The notes under the pieces: model-generated
Database searches by the model: none
Told to the model about the DNA's origin: nothing
What the model saw: the letters and a program-made list of their open reading frames with translations, nothing else
Source of the DNA: an uncultured Sutterella sp.
Lineage (GTDB): Bacteria; Pseudomonadota; Gammaproteobacteria; Burkholderiales; Burkholderiaceae_F
Assembly: GCA_900544255.1 (NCBI GenBank)
Contig: UQUM01000002.1
Location: 1 to 64,000 of the forward strand
Direction: 5' to 3'
DNA: 64,000 nt
In this document: piece after piece, positions 15,616 to 23,781 of the stretch
How positions within the stretch are numbered: position 1 is the first letter of the stretch
Layout: every line of letters starts with the position of its first letter
Made by a program: the position numbers and the translations under genes

Positions 15616-16358
15616 TTGTTTTTTCCTTCCTCAATCCCGTACTTTCTGCGGTTCACTCGAATGCGGGCTTCCATCGTACGAACCGACGCACAGGCCTTTT
15701 TATCCGCACAACCGCCGCAGTGCCCCGACAACTGACAGGATTTCCAATCAAACCCACGTTCTTTCCAAACCTGTTCCTTAATTCCCGTCGCCGATGCCTG
15801 CGCTTTTTCCACCAAGGCAAATAACAACTTCACGGCGTCTTCGTGTTCCGTCACGAACCATACGTCGACCGATTCTACCGTCGGAAAATCCGTTTTCAGC
15901 CGCTGCGTGAGCACAGCCGCTGCATAGGATAAATCCGGCACGCGGCCGTCAACCGAAGCCACCCGCACCCAAATGCGACCTTTGGCCAACCGTACCTGCC
16001 ACCCCGGAAAGTCGGTCAGCCGCTGAAAACGCGTCACCGCCTGGTAGTACGTTTCCGCCGATAAGTCCTGGCCGTGAAGGACGGCCATCATGGCAAATGG
16101 AACCGACTTTCCCTGCAATTCCGACACATCGGCTCCCACCCGGTGCACTCCGTCCGTGCCGGGCCGATTCGTGTAGAGCAGCATACCGGCTGAAACGGAA
16201 TCGGGATTGCCTAATTCCGCTACCGTATCCTTTAAGAGGATCAGGCCGGATTGCTTTCCTTTTGGGGGCGTCGCCCCGGTAAAAATCGGCGGGGATGCCG
16301 CCGGCAACGCCTGAAGGACTTTTTCCGCCTCATCCACGAAGTTTTCCAACAACCCCAT
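15612..16358 (-). CDS. Small 4-Cys protein resembling part of acetyl-CoA synthase/CdhC (left copy)
   Basis: This 248-residue cytoplasmic protein has a middle region (about residues 70-180) that recalls the segment of AcsB/CdhC just before the A-cluster domain. The C-terminus holds a strict cysteine motif C-x5-C-x2-C-x5-C at residues 208, 214, 217 and 223, with the same numbering in the right copy. The spacing differs from the A-cluster motif of real acetyl-CoA synthase, so it may bind a plain [4Fe-4S] cluster or a metal. Its ATG directly follows the activator's stop, and its end overlaps the CooC-like start. Family similarity is from memory. The function is unknown. Confidence 0.6.
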   Translation of the reverse strand: MGLLENFVDEAEKVLQALPAASPPIFTGATPPKGKQSGLILLKDTVAELGNPDSVSAGMLLYTNRPGTDGVHRVGADVSELQGKSVPFAMMAVLHGQDLSAETYYQAVTRFQRLTDFPGWQVRLAKGRIWVRVASVDGRVPDLSYAAAVLTQRLKTDFPTVESVDVWFVTEHEDAVKLLFALVEKAQASATGIKEQVWKERGFDWKSCQLSGHCGGCADKKACASVRTMEARIRVNRRKYGIEEGKNK

Positions 16359-17141
16359 TTACGCATGCTCCTTCGCGTAGAGCGCGGCGCCGAGGGCCCC
16401 CATAATTTGAGGATTCACATCAAACTTCGCGAGTTTCACCTTAAGAAGTTTTTCCAACGCGGCCACGAGCGCAGGGTTCTGCGCGCAGCCCCCCGTCAAC
16501 CCCACTTCCGGCTCCAGTCCGATCTTAAAAATCATACCGAGAATGCGGCGGGCAATGGAATCATGGATCCCGGCGCTAATGTCGCACAAGGGGACGTTGT
16601 TGTTCACAAGCGAAATGACTTCGCTTTCCGCAAACACGGAGCACTGCTTCGAAATCTGCCGGGGATTGGTGGATTTCAGGGCTTCGGAAGCGAGTTCTTC
16701 AAAGGAGCAATCGAGCACCCGCGTCATGACTTCAAAAAAGCGTCCCGTACCCGCAGAGCACTTGTCGTTCATCTGAAAGTCGACGACGCGCCCTTTCTTG
16801 TTGACCGAAATCACCTTACAGTCCTGGCCCCCGATGTCGACGATCGTCTGCACTGCGGGGTTGACGTGCACAGCACCGCGGGCATGGCAGGAAATTTCGG
16901 AAATATCTTCATCCACCCCGACCACATTGAGGCGCCCGTACCCCGTCGCCACCATATAGACGGGCTTTTCTTCCTCTGCGATACCCGCCATTTCTTTTGC
17001 CTTTTTCATCGCGGCGTCTGCCGTCGCCTGAGGCCCGTGAGACGACTTCACGACGGACCATCCGAGAATTCCTGCCTTTTCATTCAAAAGTACAACTTTT
17101 CCGGTCGTGCTTCCGACATCCAGTCCTGCATAAATCGTCAT
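16359..17141 (-). CDS. ATP-dependent activator of a 2-hydroxyacyl-CoA dehydratase-type enzyme (archerase; left copy)
   Basis: This 260-residue BadF/BadG/HgdC-family ATPase is an actin-like fold that drives one low-potential electron into the AB enzyme with ATP hydrolysis. DVGSTTGK (residues 8-15) is the phosphate loop. Cys127 (KCSAGTGRFFE) and Cys166 (QCSVFAESE) are the ligands that bridge a [4Fe-4S] cluster across the homodimer. The ATG at 17141 is preferred over the preceding GTG because it aligns with the right copy and has GGAGAATC upstream. The central 100 residues are essentially identical to the right copy, unlike the flanks. Confidence 0.9.
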   Translation of the reverse strand: MTIYAGLDVGSTTGKVVLLNEKAGILGWSVVKSSHGPQATADAAMKKAKEMAGIAEEEKPVYMVATGYGRLNVVGVDEDISEISCHARGAVHVNPAVQTIVDIGGQDCKVISVNKKGRVVDFQMNDKCSAGTGRFFEVMTRVLDCSFEELASEALKSTNPRQISKQCSVFAESEVISLVNNNVPLCDISAGIHDSIARRILGMIFKIGLEPEVGLTGGCAQNPALVAALEKLLKVKLAKFDVNPQIMGALGAALYAKEHA

Positions 17142-17179
17142 CACTGATTCTCCTTAATGTGCAGACTATATAAGGCGCC

Positions 17180-17211
17180 TTGAGGGAAGAAACCGAAGCT
17201 TCTTCCCTCAA
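17180..17211 (-). terminator. Hairpin between subunit B and activator genes (left copy)
   Basis: TTGAGGGAAGAA (17180-17191) and TTCTTCCCTCAA (17200-17211) form a perfect 12-bp stem with an 8-base loop. No long T-run follows on the minus strand, so it is more likely a processing, stabilising or weak attenuator element than a full stop. A hairpin occurs at the same junction in the right copy. Confidence 0.65.
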
Positions 17212-17218
17212 ACTGAGG

Positions 17219-18529
17219 TTAAGCGTGTTTACGACGTTTCCAGCCGTTCGCCGAGAAGAAGTTCGAAATATCGTTCTGAATCTTCTCCATCGAGGTGTAG
17301 CGGATATCGTAGAGATCCGTCGTCATCGACAACAAAGGCACATCCAGATCGCGGCAGACGTTCTTGAGCATCTTGGCAATCCCGGACTGATCCTTGTGCC
17401 CCATATAGCCGGGGAAGATCACGCAGTTGGCGTTGTAGTCCTGAACGCCCTTCGTCACATCATCCACGAAAACGTCCACCCAGCCGCGTCCCTGACGAAT
17501 CATTGGCACTTCCTGCGTACCGCGGCGCGCGAGCCCCATCAACATGCTGTCTTCAGTGGAGCAGTCGATCTGTTCGTAGGGCGTACGACCCGTAAAGGAA
17601 GCCACCACCACGGCGCCCCATTCTTCGGCGAGCCACGCCGCCAATTCGTTATCCCACACCGGATCAAGATCAGGCCAGTAAATACGAATCTGTTCGTCCA
17701 TCACCGGACCTACGCCCTTTTCAACGTTCGCCTTGCACATATCGCGAACCGTGCGCATCAACTGCGTCACGCGCTTATCGCCGCAGGGCAGAAGATGCTG
17801 CATCAGATACCAGAACGCATCCTGCATGGCGAAGGACGGCATCGGCGCAGGCGACGCCTTCATATACTGGTTGCATTCATCCCAAAGGGCATACTGCAGA
17901 TTGGTTTCTTCCACCACTTCGCGGAGTTTATTGACGTCGTACTTCACGCCACAGTTCTTTTCATAGAACTTGATGAGTTCCCGAAGCTGATCAGCGACGT
18001 ACTTCATATCCTGTTCGGTGCGGCCGTAGGAAGGATCGATCATGTAGACCGGCACATCCTTCATCACCCCGGTTTCTTCCCAAAGCTGGTGTACCATCAG
18101 GAGTCCGTCGCAGGGTTCTGCCATCGCCACGAACGCCGAAGGCTTCGGCATCAGATTGTTCGTCATGGCGTAAACGCCGTAACGGATCAACGTGCAGATC
18201 TTGTCATCGATGTTCACCTTATCGAGCTGATAAGCATCGGCCATCTGCGTGGGTCCCAAATGGAAGAAAATATCCGAAATCGGGTTGTAGTCCACGATCC
18301 CCATGGAGTCAGAAATTTCCGGGAGGTTGCCGTACCAGGAAACTATCCAGGGTTTCCCCGTCGCCGCGCAGTCCAACACCTTCTGATCGCGTTCGCGAAG
18401 CGCTTCCAGGAGAAACAGCAGAATCGGATTCTGCTGCTCGGCGGGCGCCGCTTTCATGCCGTCAATCATGGCGGTCAAACGCGCCACATATTCCTTGATA
18501 CGTTCCGTACCGACGATTTCATTGGTCAT
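17219..18529 (-). CDS. HgdB/BcrB-like subunit B of a dehydratase/reductase (left copy)
   Basis: This 436-residue protein of the 2-hydroxyacyl-CoA dehydratase D-component family has exactly the length of the right copy. Cys112 (DDKIC) and Cys140 (MAEPCDG) are family cluster-ligand positions. The third expected cysteine is not obvious: candidates are in YNANCVIF or LKNVCRDLDVP. The start at 18529 is chosen for GGGAGAGACAG upstream and because it leaves a 16-base gap to subunit A, as on the right. Partners are subunit A, the activator, and the ACS-like/CooC-like pair. The substrate is unknown. No CoA-transferase is nearby. Confidence 0.85.
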   Translation of the reverse strand: MTNEIVGTERIKEYVARLTAMIDGMKAAPAEQQNPILLFLLEALRERDQKVLDCAATGKPWIVSWYGNLPEISDSMGIVDYNPISDIFFHLGPTQMADAYQLDKVNIDDKICTLIRYGVYAMTNNLMPKPSAFVAMAEPCDGLLMVHQLWEETGVMKDVPVYMIDPSYGRTEQDMKYVADQLRELIKFYEKNCGVKYDVNKLREVVEETNLQYALWDECNQYMKASPAPMPSFAMQDAFWYLMQHLLPCGDKRVTQLMRTVRDMCKANVEKGVGPVMDEQIRIYWPDLDPVWDNELAAWLAEEWGAVVVASFTGRTPYEQIDCSTEDSMLMGLARRGTQEVPMIRQGRGWVDVFVDDVTKGVQDYNANCVIFPGYMGHKDQSGIAKMLKNVCRDLDVPLLSMTTDLYDIRYTSMEKIQNDISNFFSANGWKRRKHA

Positions 18530-18545
18530 TCTGTCTCTCCCGATA

Positions 18546-19694
18546 TCAATGTTTTCGCGCTTCAATGCTTTCTACGAACGCCTGCATGCGCGTCGCGATC
18601 TGTCCCACGCCGTCAGGCAGGTAATTCACTTCCAATTCCGTGAGCGGAATATCTTCCGTCGTAAGGTACTCACGCATCATGAACTGTTCCATCGCCCACA
18701 CGTCGCACATATTGATGCGGGCCACGACCACGCCGTCGACGTGATACTTCCGGACGAGTTCATGCAGGTACGCCATCCGTTCCTTGGCGGTACCGAAATG
18801 ACGCGGCGTAAAGGGCTTGCCGTCAAAATAGAAGTCTTCCACAGCCTGCAGCGGATCTTTCGTCTCGTCAATTAAGGCATGACAAGCCACCGTACCGAAG
18901 CCCATGCCGTCAACCACGACCTGTGCACGCTTCGATTCCAACGCTTGATAGAACTCAGCACTGTCGGCGTGCCCACCCACAAAGAGGAGCCGCACCTTCG
19001 GAGTCATTGTTTCCCCTGCGGCCTTCAGTTCGGCGAGAAGCGCTTTCAGACAAGAGTTGTACTCTTCCACCGGCATCGACATCGCTGCCAACATCACCAT
19101 CAGGAGTTCTGTGCCGGTGAGATACACAGCTTCACCCTGCTGCAGGGCATACACTTCCTGTTGCAGTCGACGGCGTTCGTTAGTAAGTTTCACCGCCGCC
19201 GAAAGTCCTTCCTTTGTCACCAGCCCATATTTTTCGGCCACTTCTTTCACAAAAGCGTCAATCTGCAGATGCCAGAAGCCTTTGGCGATCGGCGTGCGTT
19301 TCTTGGGGGAATAAAGAAAAGAAAGTTTCGGCTTGCCCGGAACCAACAGCCAGTTATCGTAAATGCGGCGCATGTGGTCACAGGAATTGAAAATGACGGC
19401 GCCGTCCAGAAAGTCCCACTTCCCCTGCAGAATCTGATCAAATGTGCAGCGGGTGTAGTTACAAGTGAGCTGACGGAAATACGCTTCCGCATATTCTGTG
19501 CCGGTGGCACCGGTACCGCGCAGCAGTACCGGGACGCAGCCCGCCGCGATCAGTATTTCTTCCGGAATTTCCGGGTACTGAATGCCGACGATCTTTTTAC
19601 CGGCTGCCTTAGCCGCCATCACGGACGGATTGGCAAAATTGCCAGCACAGACCAAAAGCTTCTCAAGCGATGCAATCTTTTTGGTTCTCACCAT
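18546..19694 (-). CDS. HgdA/BcrC-like subunit A of a dehydratase/reductase (left copy)
   Basis: This 382-residue member of the dehydratase/BcrC/HgdB family has Cys78 (RQLTC), Cys105 (NSCDHMRR) and Cys330 (NMCDVW), which match the three conserved ligands of the active-site iron-sulfur cluster. All three are at equivalent positions in the right copy. Of three consecutive ATGs, the third (19694) has the best spacing to AAGGAG. Only about 45% of residues match the right copy, far fewer than for the activator or the CooC-like protein, so the two enzymes probably differ in substrate. The family removes water from, or reduces, CoA-linked or small substrates using ATP-energised electrons. Confidence 0.86.
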   Translation of the reverse strand: MVRTKKIASLEKLLVCAGNFANPSVMAAKAAGKKIVGIQYPEIPEEILIAAGCVPVLLRGTGATGTEYAEAYFRQLTCNYTRCTFDQILQGKWDFLDGAVIFNSCDHMRRIYDNWLLVPGKPKLSFLYSPKKRTPIAKGFWHLQIDAFVKEVAEKYGLVTKEGLSAAVKLTNERRRLQQEVYALQQGEAVYLTGTELLMVMLAAMSMPVEEYNSCLKALLAELKAAGETMTPKVRLLFVGGHADSAEFYQALESKRAQVVVDGMGFGTVACHALIDETKDPLQAVEDFYFDGKPFTPRHFGTAKERMAYLHELVRKYHVDGVVVARINMCDVWAMEQFMMREYLTTEDIPLTELEVNYLPDGVGQIATRMQAFVESIEARKH

Positions 19695-19756
19695 CATCAT
19701 CTCCTTGTGACGATGCCCGATGCAGAAAAACTTCTCCGACCGGGCTTTATGGGGCA

Positions 19757-19781
19757 GACGGGCCGAGACTGCGGACCCGTC
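19757..19781 (-). terminator. Hairpin between flavoprotein and subunit A genes (left copy)
   Basis: GACGGG (19757-19762) pairs with CCCGTC (19776-19781) in the 96-base gap between the exported flavoprotein and subunit A. There is no clear T-run. A much stronger hairpin lies at the same junction in the right copy. Confidence 0.45.
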
Positions 19782-19796
19782 CTTATTTCAGCTGAT

Positions 19797-21320
19797 TTAC
19801 TTCTTCAGCGCCTTCACTGCATTTTCAGCAGCTTTCTGACCGGACCAAGCGGCAAAACCGAAAGCGTGACCGGACGTCCACGTGGTGTACGTATCGCTCC
19901 AGAGACCGCCCGCATCCACACCGGCGGCATAAAGCCCAGGAATCGGCTTATCGTTCTTATCCAACACATGCATGCCGCGGTCGACACGAACGCCGCCTAA
20001 CGTGCAGAAGAAATAAGGCTGCACGCGCACCGCGTAGAGGTTGCCCTTATCGATCGGACGCAGCCACTGCGCTTCTTTGAAGAAATCACCGTCGTAATGA
20101 ACGCGGGCCGCCTTGTTGTAATCCGCGTAGGTGGCTGCCAATGCATCAGCCGGTACGCCGATCTTCTTCGCGAGCGCCTTGACGGAAGAAGCAGTCTTCA
20201 CGCTGTCGCTGCCCATCTTGACGGCCTCATCCAATTCCTTTTTGAGGTTTGTAAGTTGCGTCTTCGTCGGAATCAACACCCCTACGCCGACGTCCACCCC
20301 TTTGGTGTTAACGTAATCGATGGCGGCATCGTCAAAAATCGCCCAGCCGTAATTCTGGTACTGCGATTCAATCGCGTTCCCGGCAAGCGAAAATTCGAAC
20401 GTCAGCGTTTCCGGCGCAAAACGTTCGCCGCGGTTGTTCACCCACATATTGAAGGGCTGCCAGCTCATCACATAAAGGTTCGACAGGAACTTGATCCCCT
20501 TTCCTTCCGTCCCCGGATGGAGCACGGCCGTCATCGGCGTACGGTCAGCCCCGGCAGCCCAAGCCATCTGGATGCCGTCGCCCGTCTTATTGAGAGGCAC
20601 ACTCGCCTTCACGTGATCCGGATCCTGATGCAGTTCGGAGCGGATCATGTCACGGTTGTCACCGAAACCACCCGTAGCCAAAATCACCTGGCTCGTCGTG
20701 ATGGTGTAGGTTTCGCCGTCACCGTCTTCAGCCTTCACGCCGGCTACTTTGCCGTTTTTCATGATGAGGCTCTTCGCAGGCGTCCCCACCATCGTTTTCA
20801 CGCCGAGTTTATCGGCATGGTCTTTAAGAGCAGCAATATAAGCGGCACCGTGGTTCGTGTCTTTGTACTTACCGATCACGTGCCACGTCATCGTTTCCGC
20901 CGGGCTCACCTGGATGGCTTCAAACGTAATGTCGTGCTTTGCGAGCCATTCAAGACTCTTGGCACTCTCATCCATGAAGAGGCGATTCAACTTACCGTCA
21001 GCCTTGAAATGGTGGAAGCGCTGCACATACTTTGAAGACTCCGCAGAAGACAACCCGTAGTTCTTCGAACGCTGCCATTCGGTTTCAATCCCGTAGAGAC
21101 CTTCGGCAAAAGCCGCGCCGCCGCCGATGAAGGCATTTTTTTCAAGCAATACGACCTTCGCACCGTTTTCCGCCGCCTTCACGGAAGCCGCCATACCGGC
21201 GCCGCCCGCACCGATCACCACCACATCGGCATTCATGGCGTGTTCCGCCGCCCAGGCGCCCGGAAGCATCGCCGTTGCGATCACTGCCGCCGTCACAGCC
21301 GTTAACTTGACCGACTTCAT
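19797..21320 (-). CDS. Exported FAD-dependent reductase of the fumarate-reductase flavoprotein family (left copy, Sec signal)
   Basis: This protein of about 507 residues has a Sec signal peptide (MKSVKLTAV...PGAWA-AEHA). An FAD_binding_2 fold follows: VVVIGAGGAGMAASVKAAE (dinucleotide site), ATGGFGDN, and the C-terminal FAD segment GLYAAGVDAGGLW. The start at 21320 is chosen because it yields a clean signal peptide and has AGGAG upstream. The two arginines that define fumarate reductases are not seen: the AVRGNGAILVN-like region is MSWQPFNMWVN, and the NRLGGNA-like region is TYTTWTSGHA. It is therefore probably a periplasmic reductase for another unsaturated acceptor. It has no FMN or haem domain, so electrons must come from a separate donor. 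Confidence 0.83.
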   Translation of the reverse strand: MKSVKLTAVTAAVIATAMLPGAWAAEHAMNADVVVIGAGGAGMAASVKAAENGAKVVLLEKNAFIGGGAAFAEGLYGIETEWQRSKNYGLSSAESSKYVQRFHHFKADGKLNRLFMDESAKSLEWLAKHDITFEAIQVSPAETMTWHVIGKYKDTNHGAAYIAALKDHADKLGVKTMVGTPAKSLIMKNGKVAGVKAEDGDGETYTITTSQVILATGGFGDNRDMIRSELHQDPDHVKASVPLNKTGDGIQMAWAAGADRTPMTAVLHPGTEGKGIKFLSNLYVMSWQPFNMWVNNRGERFAPETLTFEFSLAGNAIESQYQNYGWAIFDDAAIDYVNTKGVDVGVGVLIPTKTQLTNLKKELDEAVKMGSDSVKTASSVKALAKKIGVPADALAATYADYNKAARVHYDGDFFKEAQWLRPIDKGNLYAVRVQPYFFCTLGGVRVDRGMHVLDKNDKPIPGLYAAGVDAGGLWSDTYTTWTSGHAFGFAAWSGQKAAENAVKALKK

Positions 21321-21404
21321 TTTCTTTATTCTCCTAAAAGCATTCCGCAAAGGGGCCATCCCCATTCGGCACGGTAAATATTAGGAAAAAGGAGTAAGTC
21401 AATC

Positions 21405-21420
21405 TGTGTAGCAGATGACA
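21405..21420. promoter_or_regulatory. CRP-like operator site 1 (left flavoprotein / left regulator)
   Basis: TGTGTAGCAGATGACA is one of four copies of a TGTCA-N6-TGACA palindrome in this region. Its centre is about 92 bases upstream of the left flavoprotein start and about 150 upstream of the divergent regulator start. Confidence 0.65.
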
Positions 21421-21561
21421 CTGCGTGCACTCTCTTTCTTAAACGTCAGCTGATTAACACTTTCAACACAAAATCGGCAAAATGTGTACCGTAGTGGTTT
21501 TGGTTTCGTTTTTAGACAAAGCCGCCCCATGATTCAATCGTCTTATCCGTCTGCAATTCGA

Positions 21562-22266
21562 ATGAACTTTGTCTTTTGCAACAATCCTTGGATCATGCCT
21601 CCCGAACCGGACATCATCCGCGACATCTTTGTCCGTCGGGGCACGGTGCAGCATTTCCCAGCCGGTACGCGTTTAACTCACGGCGGCGTTGCGGGATCGG
21701 TTTATTTCGTCAACAAGGGTCTCGTCACTTTCGGCTATTTCGATGCTTCCGCCGTTTTCCAAGTACTCAATATCATTCTGCCGGGGCGCACAGTCGGTGA
21801 TCTTGACTCGCTCAGCAACGACCCCTGCACCATCATTGCGGAATGCGTCAAACCCTGTGTTCTGAGTGTCTTAACCAAGGAAGAGTGGCAAGACGCAATC
21901 CGATCGACCGTTGCCACCATGGAAGCCTATGCGCTCTCCGCCAATAAAAAGCATCAATGCGCAATGGAAGGCCTCATCAACAACCGGACACTTCCATTGC
22001 CGTTGCGCCTCAAGCGCCTCCTTCTGGCGCTCATTCAGACGCATTACACACTGCATCGGGACAGCTGGAATCCTTGTCCGGCGTCGCTCACCGTCACCGA
22101 TCTTGCCAAAGTGCTTTCAGCGAGCCGTCCGTGGGTAAGCCGAACACTTTCCGCTTGGATTGCGGAGGGACTTATGAAAAAGGACGGTCGGTCTCTCTTA
22201 ATCAAAGCCGAGCTTTTCAACGACCTCTACGCTGAGTGCGGCAAAACGTCCGCAGCACCAGAATAA
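21562..22266 (+). CDS. Crp/Fnr-family transcriptional regulator (left copy)
   Basis: This protein of about 234 residues has an N-terminal cyclic-nucleotide-binding-like barrel (FPAGTRLTHGG, PGRTVGDLDSL) and a C-terminal winged helix with recognition segment SASRPWVSRTLSAW. There is no N-terminal FNR-type cysteine cluster. The start at 21562 is chosen by alignment with the right copy. In-frame ATGs further upstream (21484, 21529) cannot be excluded, because none has a convincing ribosome-binding site. It is divergent from the left flavoprotein and upstream of porin 1, and probably acts at the four shared palindromes. Confidence 0.82.
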   Translation: MNFVFCNNPWIMPPEPDIIRDIFVRRGTVQHFPAGTRLTHGGVAGSVYFVNKGLVTFGYFDASAVFQVLNIILPGRTVGDLDSLSNDPCTIIAECVKPCVLSVLTKEEWQDAIRSTVATMEAYALSANKKHQCAMEGLINNRTLPLPLRLKRLLLALIQTHYTLHRDSWNPCPASLTVTDLAKVLSASRPWVSRTLSAWIAEGLMKKDGRSLLIKAELFNDLYAECGKTSAAPE

Positions 22267-22292
22267 TCCCGTATTTTGGCGTTCCATCAAAC

Positions 22293-22308
22293 TGTCAACT
22301 GCAATACA
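22293..22308. promoter_or_regulatory. CRP-like operator site 2 (porin 1)
   Basis: TGTCAACTGCAATACA has the left half perfect and the right half one mismatch from TGACA. It is centred about 79 bases upstream of the porin 1 ATG (22379). Confidence 0.55.
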
Positions 22309-22378
22309 GACCTGAAAAAAGACGATTCATAGAATGATCCTTATATAAGGACGTTTCCTTATGACAAGGAGAATCACT

Positions 22379-23521
22379 ATGAAAAAGATTTGGCTTGCGA
22401 CCCTGATGGCCGCATGTGCAGTTCCGGCTGCCATGGCTTCCAACGTCACCGTAAGCGGTGCCGTCGACACCTTCGTTGCGGTAAACCGTATGGGCAGCGA
22501 GTATTCCACCGCTCTCTCCAGCGGCGGTGTGAATGCTTCCCACGTCGGCATTAAGGGCACGGAGGATCTCACCCCCGGGGTTCAGGTGTTTTTTAACTTG
22601 GACACTGCCATCTATATCGATCAGGGCTCTTTCACGGGAGCTAACGACGGTACTCGGCTCTTTGACCGAGAAGCCAATGTAGGCATCCGCGGCACCTACG
22701 GTTCTCTTTCGTTTGGCCGTCAGTACACACCTCATTTTCTGACGTTCCTTCTGTATGACCCGACGGGACTTTCCATCGGATCGTCCTACTCAGGCTTCTT
22801 TATGGCCGGCCCTCACAGCACCTGCGGCGATACGGGCGAATTAGTGCGAATTGACAATTCGATTTCTTACGTTCTGCCCACGAGCTTCGGTCTGACGAAC
22901 TTCTTCTTTGCCTCCCTCGGTGAAGCGAAGAAAGCCAATGGCTCCACCTCGAGCACCCGCGGCAATATGTACAACTACGCTGCGAAGTACGATGCCGGCC
23001 CCTTCTCCACTATGCTGAGCTACGCCTACTCCAATTACGCCGTAAAGGACACTTCAACTCAGGTTATGACGGACGATTACGACGTTCAGTGGCTTAATTT
23101 CTCTGCCAGTTATGATCTTGGATTCACGAAACCCGTGCTTCAGATCGAAAAGAAATGGGGGGATAAAAAACACGGTTCCAGCAGTTTCATCATGGGGCAG
23201 ATCGGTACTTCCACGCCGGTTGCCGGCGGTTTGTGGATGATCTCCGGTACTTATCTCCACAATCAGACTCGTGACGATGCCGATGCATGGTCCATCGGCA
23301 CGAAATACAATTACCCGATCTCCAAACGCACGCGGCTCTTCTGCGGCATCCAGGCGATCTTCAATGAAGACAATGCCGGTTACGCAGTGGAAGCAGGCCC
23401 CGACAGCTCGTTGCACTTCAATTTTGACAAAGCCAATATGATCGGCGGCTCGGGGTATGCCACCAATTATCTGGGTAAAAATGTACAAACCTTCTTTGCC
23501 GGCATCAGCCACGAATTCTGA
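22379..23521 (+). CDS. Outer-membrane porin, Burkholderiales type (porin 1)
   Basis: This 380-residue trimeric beta-barrel porin (porin_4/OmpC-like) has a Sec signal MKKIWLATL...AAMA-SNVTVSG. It has the strand DTFVAVNR, the loop and strand motif GSLSFGRQYTPHF shared with porin 2, and a C-terminal strand ending in Phe (FAGISHEF), as needed for Bam recognition. The ATG at 22379 follows AAGGAGAATCACT. An upstream in-frame ATG at 22361 is less likely. It lies at the mirror axis of the duplicated module and carries site 2 upstream, so it probably admits the module's substrate into the periplasm. Confidence 0.9.
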   Translation: MKKIWLATLMAACAVPAAMASNVTVSGAVDTFVAVNRMGSEYSTALSSGGVNASHVGIKGTEDLTPGVQVFFNLDTAIYIDQGSFTGANDGTRLFDREANVGIRGTYGSLSFGRQYTPHFLTFLLYDPTGLSIGSSYSGFFMAGPHSTCGDTGELVRIDNSISYVLPTSFGLTNFFFASLGEAKKANGSTSSTRGNMYNYAAKYDAGPFSTMLSYAYSNYAVKDTSTQVMTDDYDVQWLNFSASYDLGFTKPVLQIEKKWGDKKHGSSSFIMGQIGTSTPVAGGLWMISGTYLHNQTRDDADAWSIGTKYNYPISKRTRLFCGIQAIFNEDNAGYAVEAGPDSSLHFNFDKANMIGGSGYATNYLGKNVQTFFAGISHEF

Positions 23522-23562
23522 TGTCGCTGTAAAGACCATTTGAGACTGTTCTCTCCTTTAGT

Positions 23563-23599
23563 AGCACCATTGACTGCCGTCTTTGGTGCTCCTTTTTTT
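23563..23599 (+). terminator. Terminator after porin 1
   Basis: AGCACCA (23563-23569) pairs with TGGTGCT (23584-23590), followed by CC and a T-run. Confidence 0.8.
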
Positions 23600-23680
23600 C
23601 CACCTGTACCCTTCATACAACGGCGACAAACTTTCACTGGCAAAATCTTCCCCCAAAAAACAGCGGGTTTCTACTCATTC

Positions 23681-23696
23681 TGTCAAGTAGATGACA
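23681..23696. promoter_or_regulatory. CRP-like operator site 3 (porin 2), best match
   Basis: TGTCAAGTAGATGACA is a perfect TGTCA/TGACA palindrome with a 6-base spacer, centred about 94 bases before the porin 2 ATG. Confidence 0.7.
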
Positions 23697-23781
23697 GTCC
23701 GCACTTTTCCTGTTTTTTATCCTCACCCGCAGGCTTAGTGAGAAGCCCCTACTTCTCACCTCAAGACAAAGGAGAAAAATC

